From a virus, in IMG/VR virus record IMGVR_UViG_3300029286_000020, positions 27,549 through 91,548 of that record: a DNA stretch of 64,000 nt, one strand, 5' to 3'. Numbering within the stretch: the stretch's first letter is position 1; each line of letters begins with the position of its first letter. Both the position numbers and the translations under genes were made by a program. Shown here in pieces: positions 17,778-27,300 of the stretch. Under the pieces are notes generated by a model. The model worked only from the letters and a program-made list of their open reading frames with translations. It was not told where the DNA came from and did not search any database.

Positions 17778-18127
17778 CAGCCTCTCCCTTTGAGTGTGGC
17801 TGCGAACGCACCTGCGAACTCAGCAGGGTTCTCCGCCAACGCTTTCGATACCTGCTTCGCAACCGAGTCCGCAAGGGAACTCATACGCCAGAAGTCGGCG
17901 GGACGCATTCCCTGTTGCTCAAGCATCTCGCAGAACCGCTCTGCAACAACCACAGCGACGTCGGTCAGCACGACAGATGGCGGAAAGTCCTCGGCCAGCT
18001 TCACAGCAGTCTCGCGCTGCTCCTTGGTTGCGCGCAGGAGGATAAGACCCTCATCACCTGCAGGGACCCACTCTTTGACAAGAAGAGTGTCCAATTCACG
18101 CCGCAGCTGGTCGACCTTGGTGCTCAT
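17777..18127 (-). CDS. Hypothetical protein between terminase and portal, 116 aa
   Basis: ATG at 18127 overlaps the terminase stop (ATGA) and has GGAGG upstream; a longer frame to 18310 has no such support. Helical, with a start like a coiled coil (MSTKVDQLRRELDTLLVKE) and an Ala-rich C-terminus. Overlap at both ends ties its translation to terminase and portal. Function unknown. Confidence 0.75.
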   Translation of the reverse strand: MSTKVDQLRRELDTLLVKEWVPAGDEGLILLRATKEQRETAVKLAEDFPPSVVLTDVAVVVAERFCEMLEQQGMRPADFWRMSSLADSVAKQVSKALAENPAEFAGAFAATLKGRG

Positions 18128-20187
18128 CCGCGACCTCCTGTGCTGCTTCCTCGGAAGAAAGGCAACGGTTCCCAGCGTTCGGCGCCTGCGCCTGCATGTC
18201 CGCCTCCGACCTGTCCTTGGTACTGGTCCGTCATCCAAGAGTCTCCCCCTGTAGCGGATTGGCGAAGAATCGGAAGCGGGGTCGTGAGTTGCTGCTGCCC
18301 CAGCGTCCACAGCACACCGGCGAGGGCGTCCGCGCAGTCCTTGGAGCCTCGGACCGGGTGATCGATCTTCCGACGCCGGTAGTCCCGCTGCAGCTGCCGA
18401 AGCTCGGTCTGGAGGGTGGCGTGCTCGTACATGAACACCCGGTCCTCGTAGAACGCTGTTTTGAGGGCCTCGTAGGGTTCCGTGCTGGTGTCGACTGAGA
18501 CGATTTTGGCGTTGAAGCCCTTCTGATTGAGCTGCTGCACCAAGTCCGTCGACTGGTAGGAGTCCGTCGAGACAGACGTGATGGTGTAGCCGTGTTGTGC
18601 CAGCTCGTAGATGAGGCGCCGCACGTCGCCGAGGATGATTTCGTCTCCGGGCGGCGGAGTCACTCGAAGCATCAGGTCGACCACGAAGACGGGGGCCCGC
18701 TCCAGATGCTGCTCACCGTTCGGGCCCCGGCGGACCACATCTCGAAAACTACCGATGTGCGCCATGCAGAGGCCCAGCGCGTCGTGTCGCAGCCCGATGT
18801 CGATGTGAACGTGGCGCATCGCGTTGGGGTTGATGATGGGTCTCATCATGTCCGTCTGGCCGCGCATCGAAGGGTCCGGCGTGAGCCGGACGGCCTTCTC
18901 CCATACGAATTGACCGCCCTTCGACGGGTCGTACTCCGGCTTTGAGAAGAAGTGCCGGTCGGCACCGTATGTCTTCTTGTCCTGCTCGACGGCATCCACC
19001 AACTTCTCACGTCTTTGTATAAATGGACTGACGCTTACAACGCTGCACCCAGCTATATCTTTTATACTGCCCTCAAGATCGCGCTCGAAGTCAAGTTTGA
19101 AGTCCTCGGGGACACCGATGATGAGCGTTCCATCTGGGAGTGACGGACGGATGCGGTCCGCCTCGCCCGGATCGAGAATCTTTGATGGGATCGTCTCATT
19201 GCCGACGAGCACATGAAACTTGTCGACGGAGTAGTAGTCCTCGGGCTTGATCTCCCAGAGCGCGTAGTCGCGGACGAACAGGGTGGGGTCGTCGCGCGCT
19301 TCCTTCAGGCGGCGGCTGACGAAGTCTTCGTGGGTCGTCTTCGATGATGCAATGAAGAGGATGCCCGGGAGCTTCCCTGCCTTCTCAAAACGAGACTTCA
19401 TACGTCGCTTGAGCGAGGAGTAGATGAGGTCGGCGTGGTCGACGACGCCTGCTGCAGCAGAGTACTTCCCGCGCTTCGGCAAGAAGTTACCTTCGTCCAT
19501 GAAGGCGCTGATGACGTTGAGACCGAGAGCCGAGGTGTCAGTCGTGGCGCGAGGAGCCACCCACACGTTGTGAGGGAACCGCAACTCCTTCTTCGTCGCA
19601 GAGAAGGGGAAGTTCTGCATGAAGTACGGCGACGCCGTGATCTTCGTCTTGATGTTCTCGAACACGACCTTGGTCGCCAGTTCCTCATTCACCGAGAAGC
19701 AGGCGAGCGTGATGTTCGTGTCCTTGGCGAGGCCGAAAGTCTTGTGAGGGTCTTTGAGGCATGAGATTTCGTAGAGCACGCGCGCGATACCGATCGTGCA
19801 GACGAAGGTTTTTCCGATGCCGATTGCCCCGGTGATGATGCATTCGTTGTAGCCGCCTGAGAACAGGTCCACGAGGTCGTCGAGGAACTTCGGGTAGAGC
19901 GAGTCGCAGGTGTTCCCCAAGAAGTTCGGGTCTTTGATGAAGGTCCGCATGTCGACTGGCGGCGTCTTGTACTCAGCTGCCGACAGGGCGGCGAGCAGGT
20001 TCGGTTGAGCAGGCTGGAACTGCGTCGCTGCTGACCCGGTCGGGGTCGGGAGGTGGAAGTCCTGCAGGATAATGCGCAGGGCCTCGCGCTCCTCTGGGGT
20101 GAGCGTCGACATCTCCTTCTTCAGCGACTCGTCCAACTCCGAAGCTGTGCGGACGCTGACAGTTCGGCCTTCACGGGTTACAAGCAT
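18124..20187 (-). CDS. Terminase large subunit
   Basis: 687 residues. Walker A ITGAIGIGKTF at about 118-128 and Walker B plus catalytic Glu in VISAFMDEGNF around 225-235 define the packaging ATPase. The C-terminal nuclease shows HVHIDIGLRHDALG, then STDSYQST and RGSKDCADALAG, supplying the metal-binding acidic residues of the RNase H-fold terminase nuclease. It cuts and pumps genome DNA through the portal. It follows the 252-residue gene by three bases. A short AT-rich patch at 19013-19070 uses codons unlike the rest, described separately. Confidence 0.95.
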   Translation of the reverse strand: MLVTREGRTVSVRTASELDESLKKEMSTLTPEEREALRIILQDFHLPTPTGSAATQFQPAQPNLLAALSAAEYKTPPVDMRTFIKDPNFLGNTCDSLYPKFLDDLVDLFSGGYNECIITGAIGIGKTFVCTIGIARVLYEISCLKDPHKTFGLAKDTNITLACFSVNEELATKVVFENIKTKITASPYFMQNFPFSATKKELRFPHNVWVAPRATTDTSALGLNVISAFMDEGNFLPKRGKYSAAAGVVDHADLIYSSLKRRMKSRFEKAGKLPGILFIASSKTTHEDFVSRRLKEARDDPTLFVRDYALWEIKPEDYYSVDKFHVLVGNETIPSKILDPGEADRIRPSLPDGTLIIGVPEDFKLDFERDLEGSIKDIAGCSVVSVSPFIQRREKLVDAVEQDKKTYGADRHFFSKPEYDPSKGGQFVWEKAVRLTPDPSMRGQTDMMRPIINPNAMRHVHIDIGLRHDALGLCMAHIGSFRDVVRRGPNGEQHLERAPVFVVDLMLRVTPPPGDEIILGDVRRLIYELAQHGYTITSVSTDSYQSTDLVQQLNQKGFNAKIVSVDTSTEPYEALKTAFYEDRVFMYEHATLQTELRQLQRDYRRRKIDHPVRGSKDCADALAGVLWTLGQQQLTTPLPILRQSATGGDSWMTDQYQGQVGGGHAGAGAERWEPLPFFRGSSTGGRG
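19013..19070. other. AT-rich, atypical-codon patch with inverted repeat inside terminase gene
   Basis: About 20 codons include three ATA isoleucine codons and a GTA, rare in this GC-rich genome. The arms GTATAAA (19017-19023) and TTTATAC (19061-19067) form an inverted repeat. The reading frame stays intact. It may be a DNA site (packaging or promoter) or a recombination scar. Confidence 0.5.
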
Positions 20188-20190
20188 CTT

Positions 20191-20949
20191 TCAGTCCTTC
20201 GACGTGTCGTTCATGTCGATGAGGTCACCGGAAGGATCATTGGACAGTTCGTCCATCTCCCCCGCGAATTCAGGGTTGCGATCGGACCGCTCCGCGATGG
20301 AAAGCAGCCGCTCGGCGATGGCGAGCACTTTGCGTCGAGACTCAGAACTGTCGAGCACCTTGACCACTCCGGGGTTGTCGGCGTAGCGGGTTGCGACGTC
20401 AGCCATGAGAGTCGCAGCGACACTCACAGTCCCAAGTTTTCGGTCGTTGATGCCGAGGTCCATCTTCAGTTGGGCCGCAGAGGCAAGGATCTCACGAGCG
20501 GTTCGGATTTCCTGTGTCATCGACGGCAGCAGCTTCTTGATGTTCTGCTCGGTCTTGAAGTCGATGGCGACCCGGTCCATCTGGATCTTGTAGAGACGGT
20601 GCATCTCCTCCAGTTCGTTGAGCCCGGCCTTCACCTCTGCAACCGACTTCTCAAACACGACGTTCAGAGGCCCCGCGCGCTGGGTCGCCGGGATGGACAT
20701 CCGGTACTCCGTGAGGAGGTTGACCAGCGAAGCCGGGGTCATGTTGGTCATCTCGTTGCGTTCGTCCTGCACCCACGCAGCCACAATCCGTCCCGAAACA
20801 CCCTCTTCCACCAGCTTCTTGTGCAGTTCCTTGAAGCACTTGAGGTTCCGCAACGACGCGAAGTTCGTCGATCGGCTCACGGGGCGGATTCGACCGCCCT
20901 TCTTCGGCAGAGCGCTCTTCGGCGCCGCGTCCTTCTTGGGTTCGCTCAT
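20191..20949 (-). CDS. Candidate terminase small subunit, 252 aa
   Basis: ATG start; the gene ends three bases before the large terminase, the usual place for the small subunit. The N-terminus is basic (KKGGRIRPVSRS), followed by helices that could form a DNA-binding domain (residues 35-80) and long helices suited to oligomerisation (85-200). The acidic tail (LSNDPSGDLIDMNDTSKD) may contact the large subunit. No signature motif was recognised, so the role is inferred from position and architecture. Confidence 0.6.
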   Translation of the reverse strand: MSEPKKDAAPKSALPKKGGRIRPVSRSTNFASLRNLKCFKELHKKLVEEGVSGRIVAAWVQDERNEMTNMTPASLVNLLTEYRMSIPATQRAGPLNVVFEKSVAEVKAGLNELEEMHRLYKIQMDRVAIDFKTEQNIKKLLPSMTQEIRTAREILASAAQLKMDLGINDRKLGTVSVAATLMADVATRYADNPGVVKVLDSSESRRKVLAIAERLLSIAERSDRNPEFAGEMDELSNDPSGDLIDMNDTSKD

Positions 20950-20999
20950 GCAAGTACCCTAACAGGATGGAAGGGCTGTCAACAACGGGGGAACTGGTT

Positions 21000-22838
21000 T
21001 CATTTGCTTCCCCAACTTTGGCCCCCGCCGACTTCCGCGCGCGTCGGGACGGACGGAAGCATTGGAGCGATGCCTTCGATCATGCCGTCGTGCAGCTCCT
21101 GCCGAACGTGAATTTCCAGTTCAGGATCCTCGTCGTGTTCGCAGACGATCTCGTCGTGGACCATATGGACCGGCGCGCACTTCGCCCCCTTACCGAGAAG
21201 GGGCGTTCGCCCTGCAAGCTTCTTCATACGGTCGTAGACGTTGCGGATGGCAACCTTGAGGCCGTCGGCCCCAGTGCCTTGGATGGGGCTGTTGTAGAAC
21301 TCGTTGTGTGCCTTCTCATCCTTGATGATGCGTCGACGACCCCAAGCCGTCCGGGTCTCGCGCTGACGCTTGCCTGAGTCCATCGCCAACCGATGCCACG
21401 AGTCGATCCCCGCGTATGCCTCGAAGAAGCGTCGGCGGAACGTGCGGGCTTGGTTCTCCGTGAACGACACCCCGTAGCCCTGCTTCGCGTACATCACAAG
21501 GCGAGCGGCCTGCATCCCGTAGATGAAGCCGAAGTTGACCGGCTTGGCTTGCTGGCGTTCGGCCTTCACGATCTCCGACTCAGGCTTGCCGGTCACGAGG
21601 GACGCCGTCGCGTAGTGAGCATCGCGGTCGTCTCGGAACACCTTGATGAGCACCGGATCCTTGGAGATCTCGGCAACAATCCGCATCTCGATGTTGCTCC
21701 AATCGCAGATGGCCAAGGTTCTACCGGGCTCGGCCCTGAAGCAGTCTCGAAAGGCACCCCCACGAGGTACTTGCTGGAGGTTCGGTCCTCGATTCGCGTA
21801 GCGCCCCGTGTCTGTGAAAGGGAAGTACGACGAGTGGATGCGACCCGACGTCGGGTGGATATTCTTCAGGTACTCCTCGCCGAACGCCTTCACCGACTGC
21901 GCATAACCTCGGTACTCGATGAACTCTTTGAGGATTGGCCAGCGGTCAGCCTCCATAGCCAGCGTCATCTCCTTCGTGTCCATCAAAGGGACTGTCTTCG
22001 TCAGCCCGGTCTCCGGGTCTTTCCACTTCTGCTTCACTCCCAGCATGTGGAAGGACCGAAGGATCTGGTCGGTAGAGTCGAGGTTGAAGCTGGCAGGACC
22101 GAAGAGGCCCAACTGGTTCGATGGGTTCGGGAGCTTGGAAAGCAAGCTTGCCCGCAGCCGCTCCAGCTGAACCCGGTCCGATGCTGTCCGCGTGAGCCAC
22201 ATATCTTTGTTGAGGAAGAACCCGTTCAGCTCCATGCACGCTTCGGGGAGAACCGCATTGAACTCCAGCTGTGCAATCTTCACCAGCCGCGCATCGACGA
22301 TCTTTTTCTTGAGGACGTCGCGGAGCCGGGGAAGCTTGTCGATGTCGTCTGCGGCGTAGTCAAGCTGTCGCTGTGTCAGCGTCCCGTCCCAATCGGAACC
22401 GCCGAGGTCTTCGACGGTCGCGGCTTCGCCCAGCTCGCGCTTGTAGAGGCTCCACAGGTCGTGCTTCAGCCCGGGGAGGCCCGCGTAGATGATGCTCGAC
22501 GCGCGCAGGGTGTCGAACAGCTTCCCGATCTCCAGATCGAAGTGCCAGAGCAGCCACTTCTGGTCGAACTTCATGTTCTGACCGACCGTGACGCCCTTGG
22601 TCCGCCTGAAGGCATCCAAAACGGGGCCGAGCGTCTTCGTCTTGTAGAGGTCAATAAGGTAGAGACCCTGTCCGGTGTTGACCGAGAACAGGCGTGGACG
22701 CCCTGTCAGGGGGTCGAAGCTACCCCCACCGCCGATCTTTGCGGTTTCCAGATCGAGCCCGATGACATCGGCACTCTCAATTTCACGAGCAATAGCGGCG
22801 AGCAAATGCTCATCAGTGACGACGGTGTACGGGCGCAA
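21000..22838 (-). CDS. DNA polymerase I family A with 3'-5' exonuclease
   Basis: 612 residues; TTG start with GGGAGA five bases upstream. Exonuclease residues: Asp29/Glu31 in GLDLETA, NMKFD near 88, and Y-A-A-D-D near 176. Polymerase motifs: A, LAICDWSNIEMRIVAE; B, RQQAKPVNFGFIYGM; C, VHMVHDEIV. Motif B keeps Phe at the position of E. coli Pol I Phe762. There is no 5' nuclease domain, so it is a Klenow-like replicative phage enzyme, as in T7-like phages, here in a T4-type virion genome. It probably extends forks with the DnaB helicase and primase. A (T/A)GTTAC element lies upstream. Confidence 0.96.
   Translation of the reverse strand: MRPYTVVTDEHLLAAIAREIESADVIGLDLETAKIGGGGSFDPLTGRPRLFSVNTGQGLYLIDLYKTKTLGPVLDAFRRTKGVTVGQNMKFDQKWLLWHFDLEIGKLFDTLRASSIIYAGLPGLKHDLWSLYKRELGEAATVEDLGGSDWDGTLTQRQLDYAADDIDKLPRLRDVLKKKIVDARLVKIAQLEFNAVLPEACMELNGFFLNKDMWLTRTASDRVQLERLRASLLSKLPNPSNQLGLFGPASFNLDSTDQILRSFHMLGVKQKWKDPETGLTKTVPLMDTKEMTLAMEADRWPILKEFIEYRGYAQSVKAFGEEYLKNIHPTSGRIHSSYFPFTDTGRYANRGPNLQQVPRGGAFRDCFRAEPGRTLAICDWSNIEMRIVAEISKDPVLIKVFRDDRDAHYATASLVTGKPESEIVKAERQQAKPVNFGFIYGMQAARLVMYAKQGYGVSFTENQARTFRRRFFEAYAGIDSWHRLAMDSGKRQRETRTAWGRRRIIKDEKAHNEFYNSPIQGTGADGLKVAIRNVYDRMKKLAGRTPLLGKGAKCAPVHMVHDEIVCEHDEDPELEIHVRQELHDGMIEGIAPMLPSVPTRAEVGGGQSWGSK
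21159..21172 (+). repeat. GGACCATATGGACC element in polymerase gene
   Basis: Exact 14-base copy within codons for the catalytic HMVHDE motif. Protein constraint could explain this copy on its own. Confidence 0.5.
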
Positions 22839-22871
22839 GTTGTTCTCCCATGAAAGGGCACTGCGCGCTTC

Positions 22872-22877
22872 GTAACA
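22872..22877 (-). promoter_or_regulatory. TGTTAC element upstream of DNA polymerase
   Basis: Minus-strand TGTTAC about 33 bases before the TTG start, within CTGTGTTACGAAG. Candidate phage promoter element. Confidence 0.45.
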
Positions 22878-22895
22878 CAGATCTTCGACGGACCG

Positions 22896-24350
22896 TTAGC
22901 CCTGCTTTGACTCAGGGACAGCATCGATGCCCGGGTCTTCAGTTCCTTCACCCGGCTTGAACGTCGGAGCCGTCTTTGCCAGCTGTTCAGCCTCCCACTT
23001 GGTCGCTGCAGCGTAGAGTGCGAGCAGAGCCTCGGCGGTCATCGGCTTCTTCATCGACTCCTCCATCCAGTTCGGGTTGCCGACCGTGTCGTTCCCCGCC
23101 TGAGCAAACATCTGCTTCGGAGCAGTCGGATCCGTCACGTTAACAACAATCGCCGATGAGGCTTCAGGGGCCAGTTCAGCGAACGACGCAGGCAGCTTGA
23201 TGCGGGCGGCTGGGAAGATTTCCGGTTTCACGAAGCGTCCGAAGCGCACCCCTCGGTCTTCGGCCCTGATCCGGACCGCATCCAAGCCTGTCATATCGTC
23301 GGTGTCGCGAACATGGGCGAGGACGAGTTTGACGTCGTAGCCCTTCGATCGAGCCTCCTTGATGACACCCTTGTAGTAGGCCGTCGATGTGCCCACCCCG
23401 TCGAGCAGGAAGGGGTAGTACTCCCCGGGGCTATCAGGGTCTTCCGACATCGCGAGGTCAATGGCAGTGTCGTTGAGGTTCGATACCTCGCTGTGCGTGA
23501 TGATGGCACCGTTGCGGGCCTTCGTCGCCACCGCCGCTTGGTATTCCGGCAGCTTGGTGCGGTGCGCGTCCGCGTCGAGCACAGCCAGTTCGTCGGGGTT
23601 CTCCGCGAGGTAGCGCGCCAGCGTGCTCTTCCCGCTGGCTGGCATGCCCATCGTGATGACCGCTACAGGATTCCGCACGCGCTTCTTCCCTCGGAAGACG
23701 TCGTCCAGAATCGTTTTGTGCAGACGTTGGCGCTCTGAGGTCAGGACTCCGTCAGGCGTAGTGTGCGCCTTGAGCGTGTCCGTTGGCAGGTCTGGGTTGG
23801 CGTCGGTCCACTCCATCCCCGCACCGAGATGTAGCCACGATCCGTTCGGCTGTTTCTTGAACCAAGAGTCGCGCGACGCCCAGAAGTGAACCGTACCGAC
23901 CGGAGCTTCCTCCCCTCGGGCCTCGTCGAAGTCGAACACGACGGGGGTGACACTCTCGTTCTGGGCGCTTGGAGGCCCGTACTCCTGCGCGTAGGTCTCT
24001 GGCACCTCTGCGGCGTGCAACACAAGGTAGACGTCGCCCTGAGTTTTCAAAGAGGCCAGAGTCGCGTCGGAGAGACCGAACCGATCAGGGTGCTGTCGAA
24101 CCATGTCCACGGTGACTGGGGTGAATGTGAGCTGGTTTCCGTCGGCACTGATCGCCGTAACCACGCCGTCAGGATGCTTCTTCAGGTCCCGCATTGGGAT
24201 GTCGAAGTCAGTCTTCGGTGCTTCGTCAGATTGCCAGAAGTGCCAGACACTGAGCCCAGCCTCGGTTCCCCGGTCGGAGGCCCCGCTCAAAACAAGCCGA
24301 TCCAACCAGTCGCCAGACGTCAGCCAATAGGACGTGAAGTAGTCGAACAT
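22896..24350 (-). CDS. Zeta-toxin-like P-loop kinase with large N-terminal domain
   Basis: 484 residues; start overlaps the TGA of the giant gene (TGATG). Residues 228-345 match the zeta toxin / polynucleotide-kinase-like fold: Walker A ITMGMPASGKST, then LDADAHRTKLPEY with the Asp pair of the family, a SEVSN segment, and LLDGVGTS before a Rossmann-like GYDVKLVLAHV strand. Zeta toxins phosphorylate UDP-N-acetylglucosamine; relatives phosphorylate other small molecules or RNA ends. The 200-residue N-terminal part contains strands (VHFWASRDSWFKKQ; WLHLGAG) like those in the neighbour and was not assigned. No epsilon antitoxin gene is seen. Kinase fold firm; substrate unknown. Confidence 0.85.
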   Translation of the reverse strand: MFDYFTSYWLTSGDWLDRLVLSGASDRGTEAGLSVWHFWQSDEAPKTDFDIPMRDLKKHPDGVVTAISADGNQLTFTPVTVDMVRQHPDRFGLSDATLASLKTQGDVYLVLHAAEVPETYAQEYGPPSAQNESVTPVVFDFDEARGEEAPVGTVHFWASRDSWFKKQPNGSWLHLGAGMEWTDANPDLPTDTLKAHTTPDGVLTSERQRLHKTILDDVFRGKKRVRNPVAVITMGMPASGKSTLARYLAENPDELAVLDADAHRTKLPEYQAAVATKARNGAIITHSEVSNLNDTAIDLAMSEDPDSPGEYYPFLLDGVGTSTAYYKGVIKEARSKGYDVKLVLAHVRDTDDMTGLDAVRIRAEDRGVRFGRFVKPEIFPAARIKLPASFAELAPEASSAIVVNVTDPTAPKQMFAQAGNDTVGNPNWMEESMKKPMTAEALLALYAAATKWEAEQLAKTAPTFKPGEGTEDPGIDAVPESKQG

Positions 24351-27300
24351 CAGTAGCCCGCCGGTTTCAAGTGGTCCGTGTAGAAATCATCCGAGTGGAC
24401 CACAAGGTCTTCGACCGGCATGCCATTGAAGTCCGTCACACCGGCTGCCTTCAACCCAGCGATGACTTGATTCCGGGCGGTCGCCGACTGCGTTCGGATC
24501 TTGATGACCTTGTTCGGGCTGAAGCCGTGGCGAAACATCATCTCTGTCTTGCCCTGCGTACTGGAACTTTCGAGAGGTTGGCGATTGTCGAAGGGTGTCC
24601 CAGACGTCTTTCCGTAGTTGTCGCCGCTATGCGTAAACACGTCCAAGCGGTCCAGTTCACTCGGGTCAACAACCATCTGAATTTCACCCCACGCGAAGTC
24701 TTTGTTGTCCTCCAATCCGGGCTTGGTGAACAGGTAGTCCGCGCCGCCAGTATTGATGTCGGCGGACCCACTGGTCGTCCCTGACGTTGGGATGCCGAGC
24801 TGCAAGCGGTCACCGACTGCAATGGACCCGCTGAGAAGGTGTTTCACCACCTTGTCGACGCTGCCAAAGCCGTGACGGACGTACTTCATCTTCGGATTGG
24901 CTGCCAAAATCTTCTTCGACCTCCCGGGAAGCACCGGCACCACGCGTCCATTGAAGCCGACCTTCTCCAAGCGGATCGAGTTCAACTCCGCGTCCGTGTA
25001 GCCATTCTTCTTCAAGATGGCGCGCAGGTTTTCCGATGTCCGCCCCTTCTCAGGGAGAGAGTTGGACAGTTGAGGAGCGACGGCCCACAGCATGGAGGAG
25101 AGTTTCATGACGTCCAGATCGTCCTTCGACGGTGGAGTCATCACAGCCTTGCCAACTGCAGGGTTGGCCGTAATCAACAGCCCTTCGAGGGCGTCCTCCA
25201 CGGACTGCCCAGCTTTCGGATACACGTCCGCAACAACCATCCCAAGGAACGTGCGTTGTCCGTTTTCGCCTGTTCCCATAGACAGCTGACTGTCTCCGCT
25301 GGTCCACTTCCTCGTCTCAAACGTGCCGCCAGACAGTTTTCCACCGCTCTCGACCCAAGTGTCGGTCGCAGGGTCGTAAGACATCTTCGGGTAATCGAAC
25401 TCGCTCGCGGTCCCTCCGGTCATCTTATTCTGTGCCGCTTCACGCAGCTTGAAGGACACGCGGTAGAACGTCTTGCCCTTCGCGTCCTTGTGACGCTGCA
25501 CCATCATTGAGTTGTGCTCGACCATGTTGCCGTCGGCGATCATGACCTTTCCGAGCGACAGCTTGGCTTTCTCGATGTTCTTGATGAGAGCGACTGTCTC
25601 CTTCTGCTCGTCAAGCACAACGTTCTTGAGGACACCGGGCTTGGGCACCACCGTGCCTTTGCCCGATGGCGGAGGCGCCGCCGGAGGGAGGTCGACCAGA
25701 ACACTGATGTTCTTGCCAGACGCCTGCCCTTTGGCCAGTTCAGTCTTCGGCATCATGGCAATGACGAATTCGCCCTTCACCTTCAGGCTCAGCGGCGTCA
25801 AGCCGAGTTGCTTCAGGGACTCCTCAGCTTCAGATAGCGTCAGGTTCTTCAGCTTGACGATGACGTTCTCAGAGGCGCCGTCAGGGGCGCCGTCGGGGCC
25901 CTTCGGTGGCTTGGTCTTGTAGAAGTTGCCGTCTGGCCCGGTCGAGAAGAAGGTACTTCCCGACTTGACACTCCACATCTTGCCCTTCGGCGGATCCGAG
26001 TATCCCCACGGATTCGGCGGAGCGACCGGAGCGACCGGAGCCTGTGCGTTTGCAGGGCTGTAGAGGTCTACGCCGGAAGCACCGAGTTTTCCTGTCTTGG
26101 TCACGTCAACTTCGAGTTGAGGCTGGACGCCTGAGACAGGCGCTGCCGGGGGAGCCGCAGGTGCCGTGACACCCGTCCCGTCGTCCCAACCACCTGCAAA
26201 CGTGAAGGTGCCCTTCTTCTTCGTTCGCTTCGCGTAGAGCCCGCCGATGAACGACTCGAAGTCCTTGCGGATGTTCTGCTTGCGCGCGAGCGCAAGGTCG
26301 AGGAACTCCGCGACCTTCTTCGGGTCGTCTTTGAACTTGGCCTCGCTGGCAAACTTCGAGAGAAGTTGCGTGTAGTCACTGTCGCTGATGGCTTCGATGC
26401 GCTCGATCGCACCAGTCATCTCCTTCGGGTCGAAGGACATCGAGCCGTCAGCGAACGCCTTCCAGAACTTGTTGTAGTAGGGTTCGTTTTCGACTTTGTT
26501 CGGGTGGTAGTCGATTGCGAGCTTGTCACCGTCAGCCGATTCGGCGGTGCCGGGCAGCATGAACTTGAAGCCCTGCTCCTTGTCGACGGAAAGTAGTGCC
26601 CCGTCAGGACGACGAACAAAGTTTGCTGCGTGCGTATCGTGCTGCGACATCAACCAGTCGAGGGCGTGCTCCTCAGCAACGTCCTTCCGCTCACTGTCCG
26701 TCAGAAGCGAAGGGTTCGTCCCTGCAGCGCCGAGAGGCGTGGCACCTGCCATCCAAGGCTGGATCGAGGCGGGGATGCCTTTGTAGCCTTCGGGGACATT
26801 GCCCACAGGAATAGACTTCCCGGGCCGAACGACGCTGGAGACCTGAGAGAACATCTCCTGCGCTGCGATGCGGAAAGGCTCGATCTTCGCCTTGTTCTTC
26901 GACCGGGCCAACTTGACGAGGTACTTCCCGTCCGGACCTGCGAAGAAGAACTTCTCGCCCGCTCCTCCAATACCAGAGGCTGCACCCTCCGGTACGAGAG
27001 AGCTGATGGACGGTAGCTGGGGCGGTGACAGGATACTGCCCATCGGAGGAACCGAGATCCCCCCGAGGTCTTTCTTCTTCTTCTTCCCCGCCTTTGTGGC
27101 GAGAGAGACCTTACCAGCCTCGAACTCGAACGTGTCGGTCATGCCGATGTCGCCGCGTTCCTGAAACACGCCGGTGAGGAAGGCTTCCAAGTCCTTCCTC
27201 ACGTTCTTCTTGCGCTTGAGGATCTCGTCCTTGAGCACAGTCAGCTCTTTCGGAGAGCCACCCTTGGCACCGAGGTAGGGACCGAGGTTCGCGAGCCAAG

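Noticed and set aside
19013-19070. T4 late promoter (TATAAATA) in terminase patch
   Set aside because: TATAAATG occurs but points against the gene direction, and no other late promoters of this type were seen before structural genes.
21393-22853. Plus-strand open frame opposite DNA polymerase
   Set aside because: The minus-strand frame has all polymerase and exonuclease motifs; the opposite frame has none.
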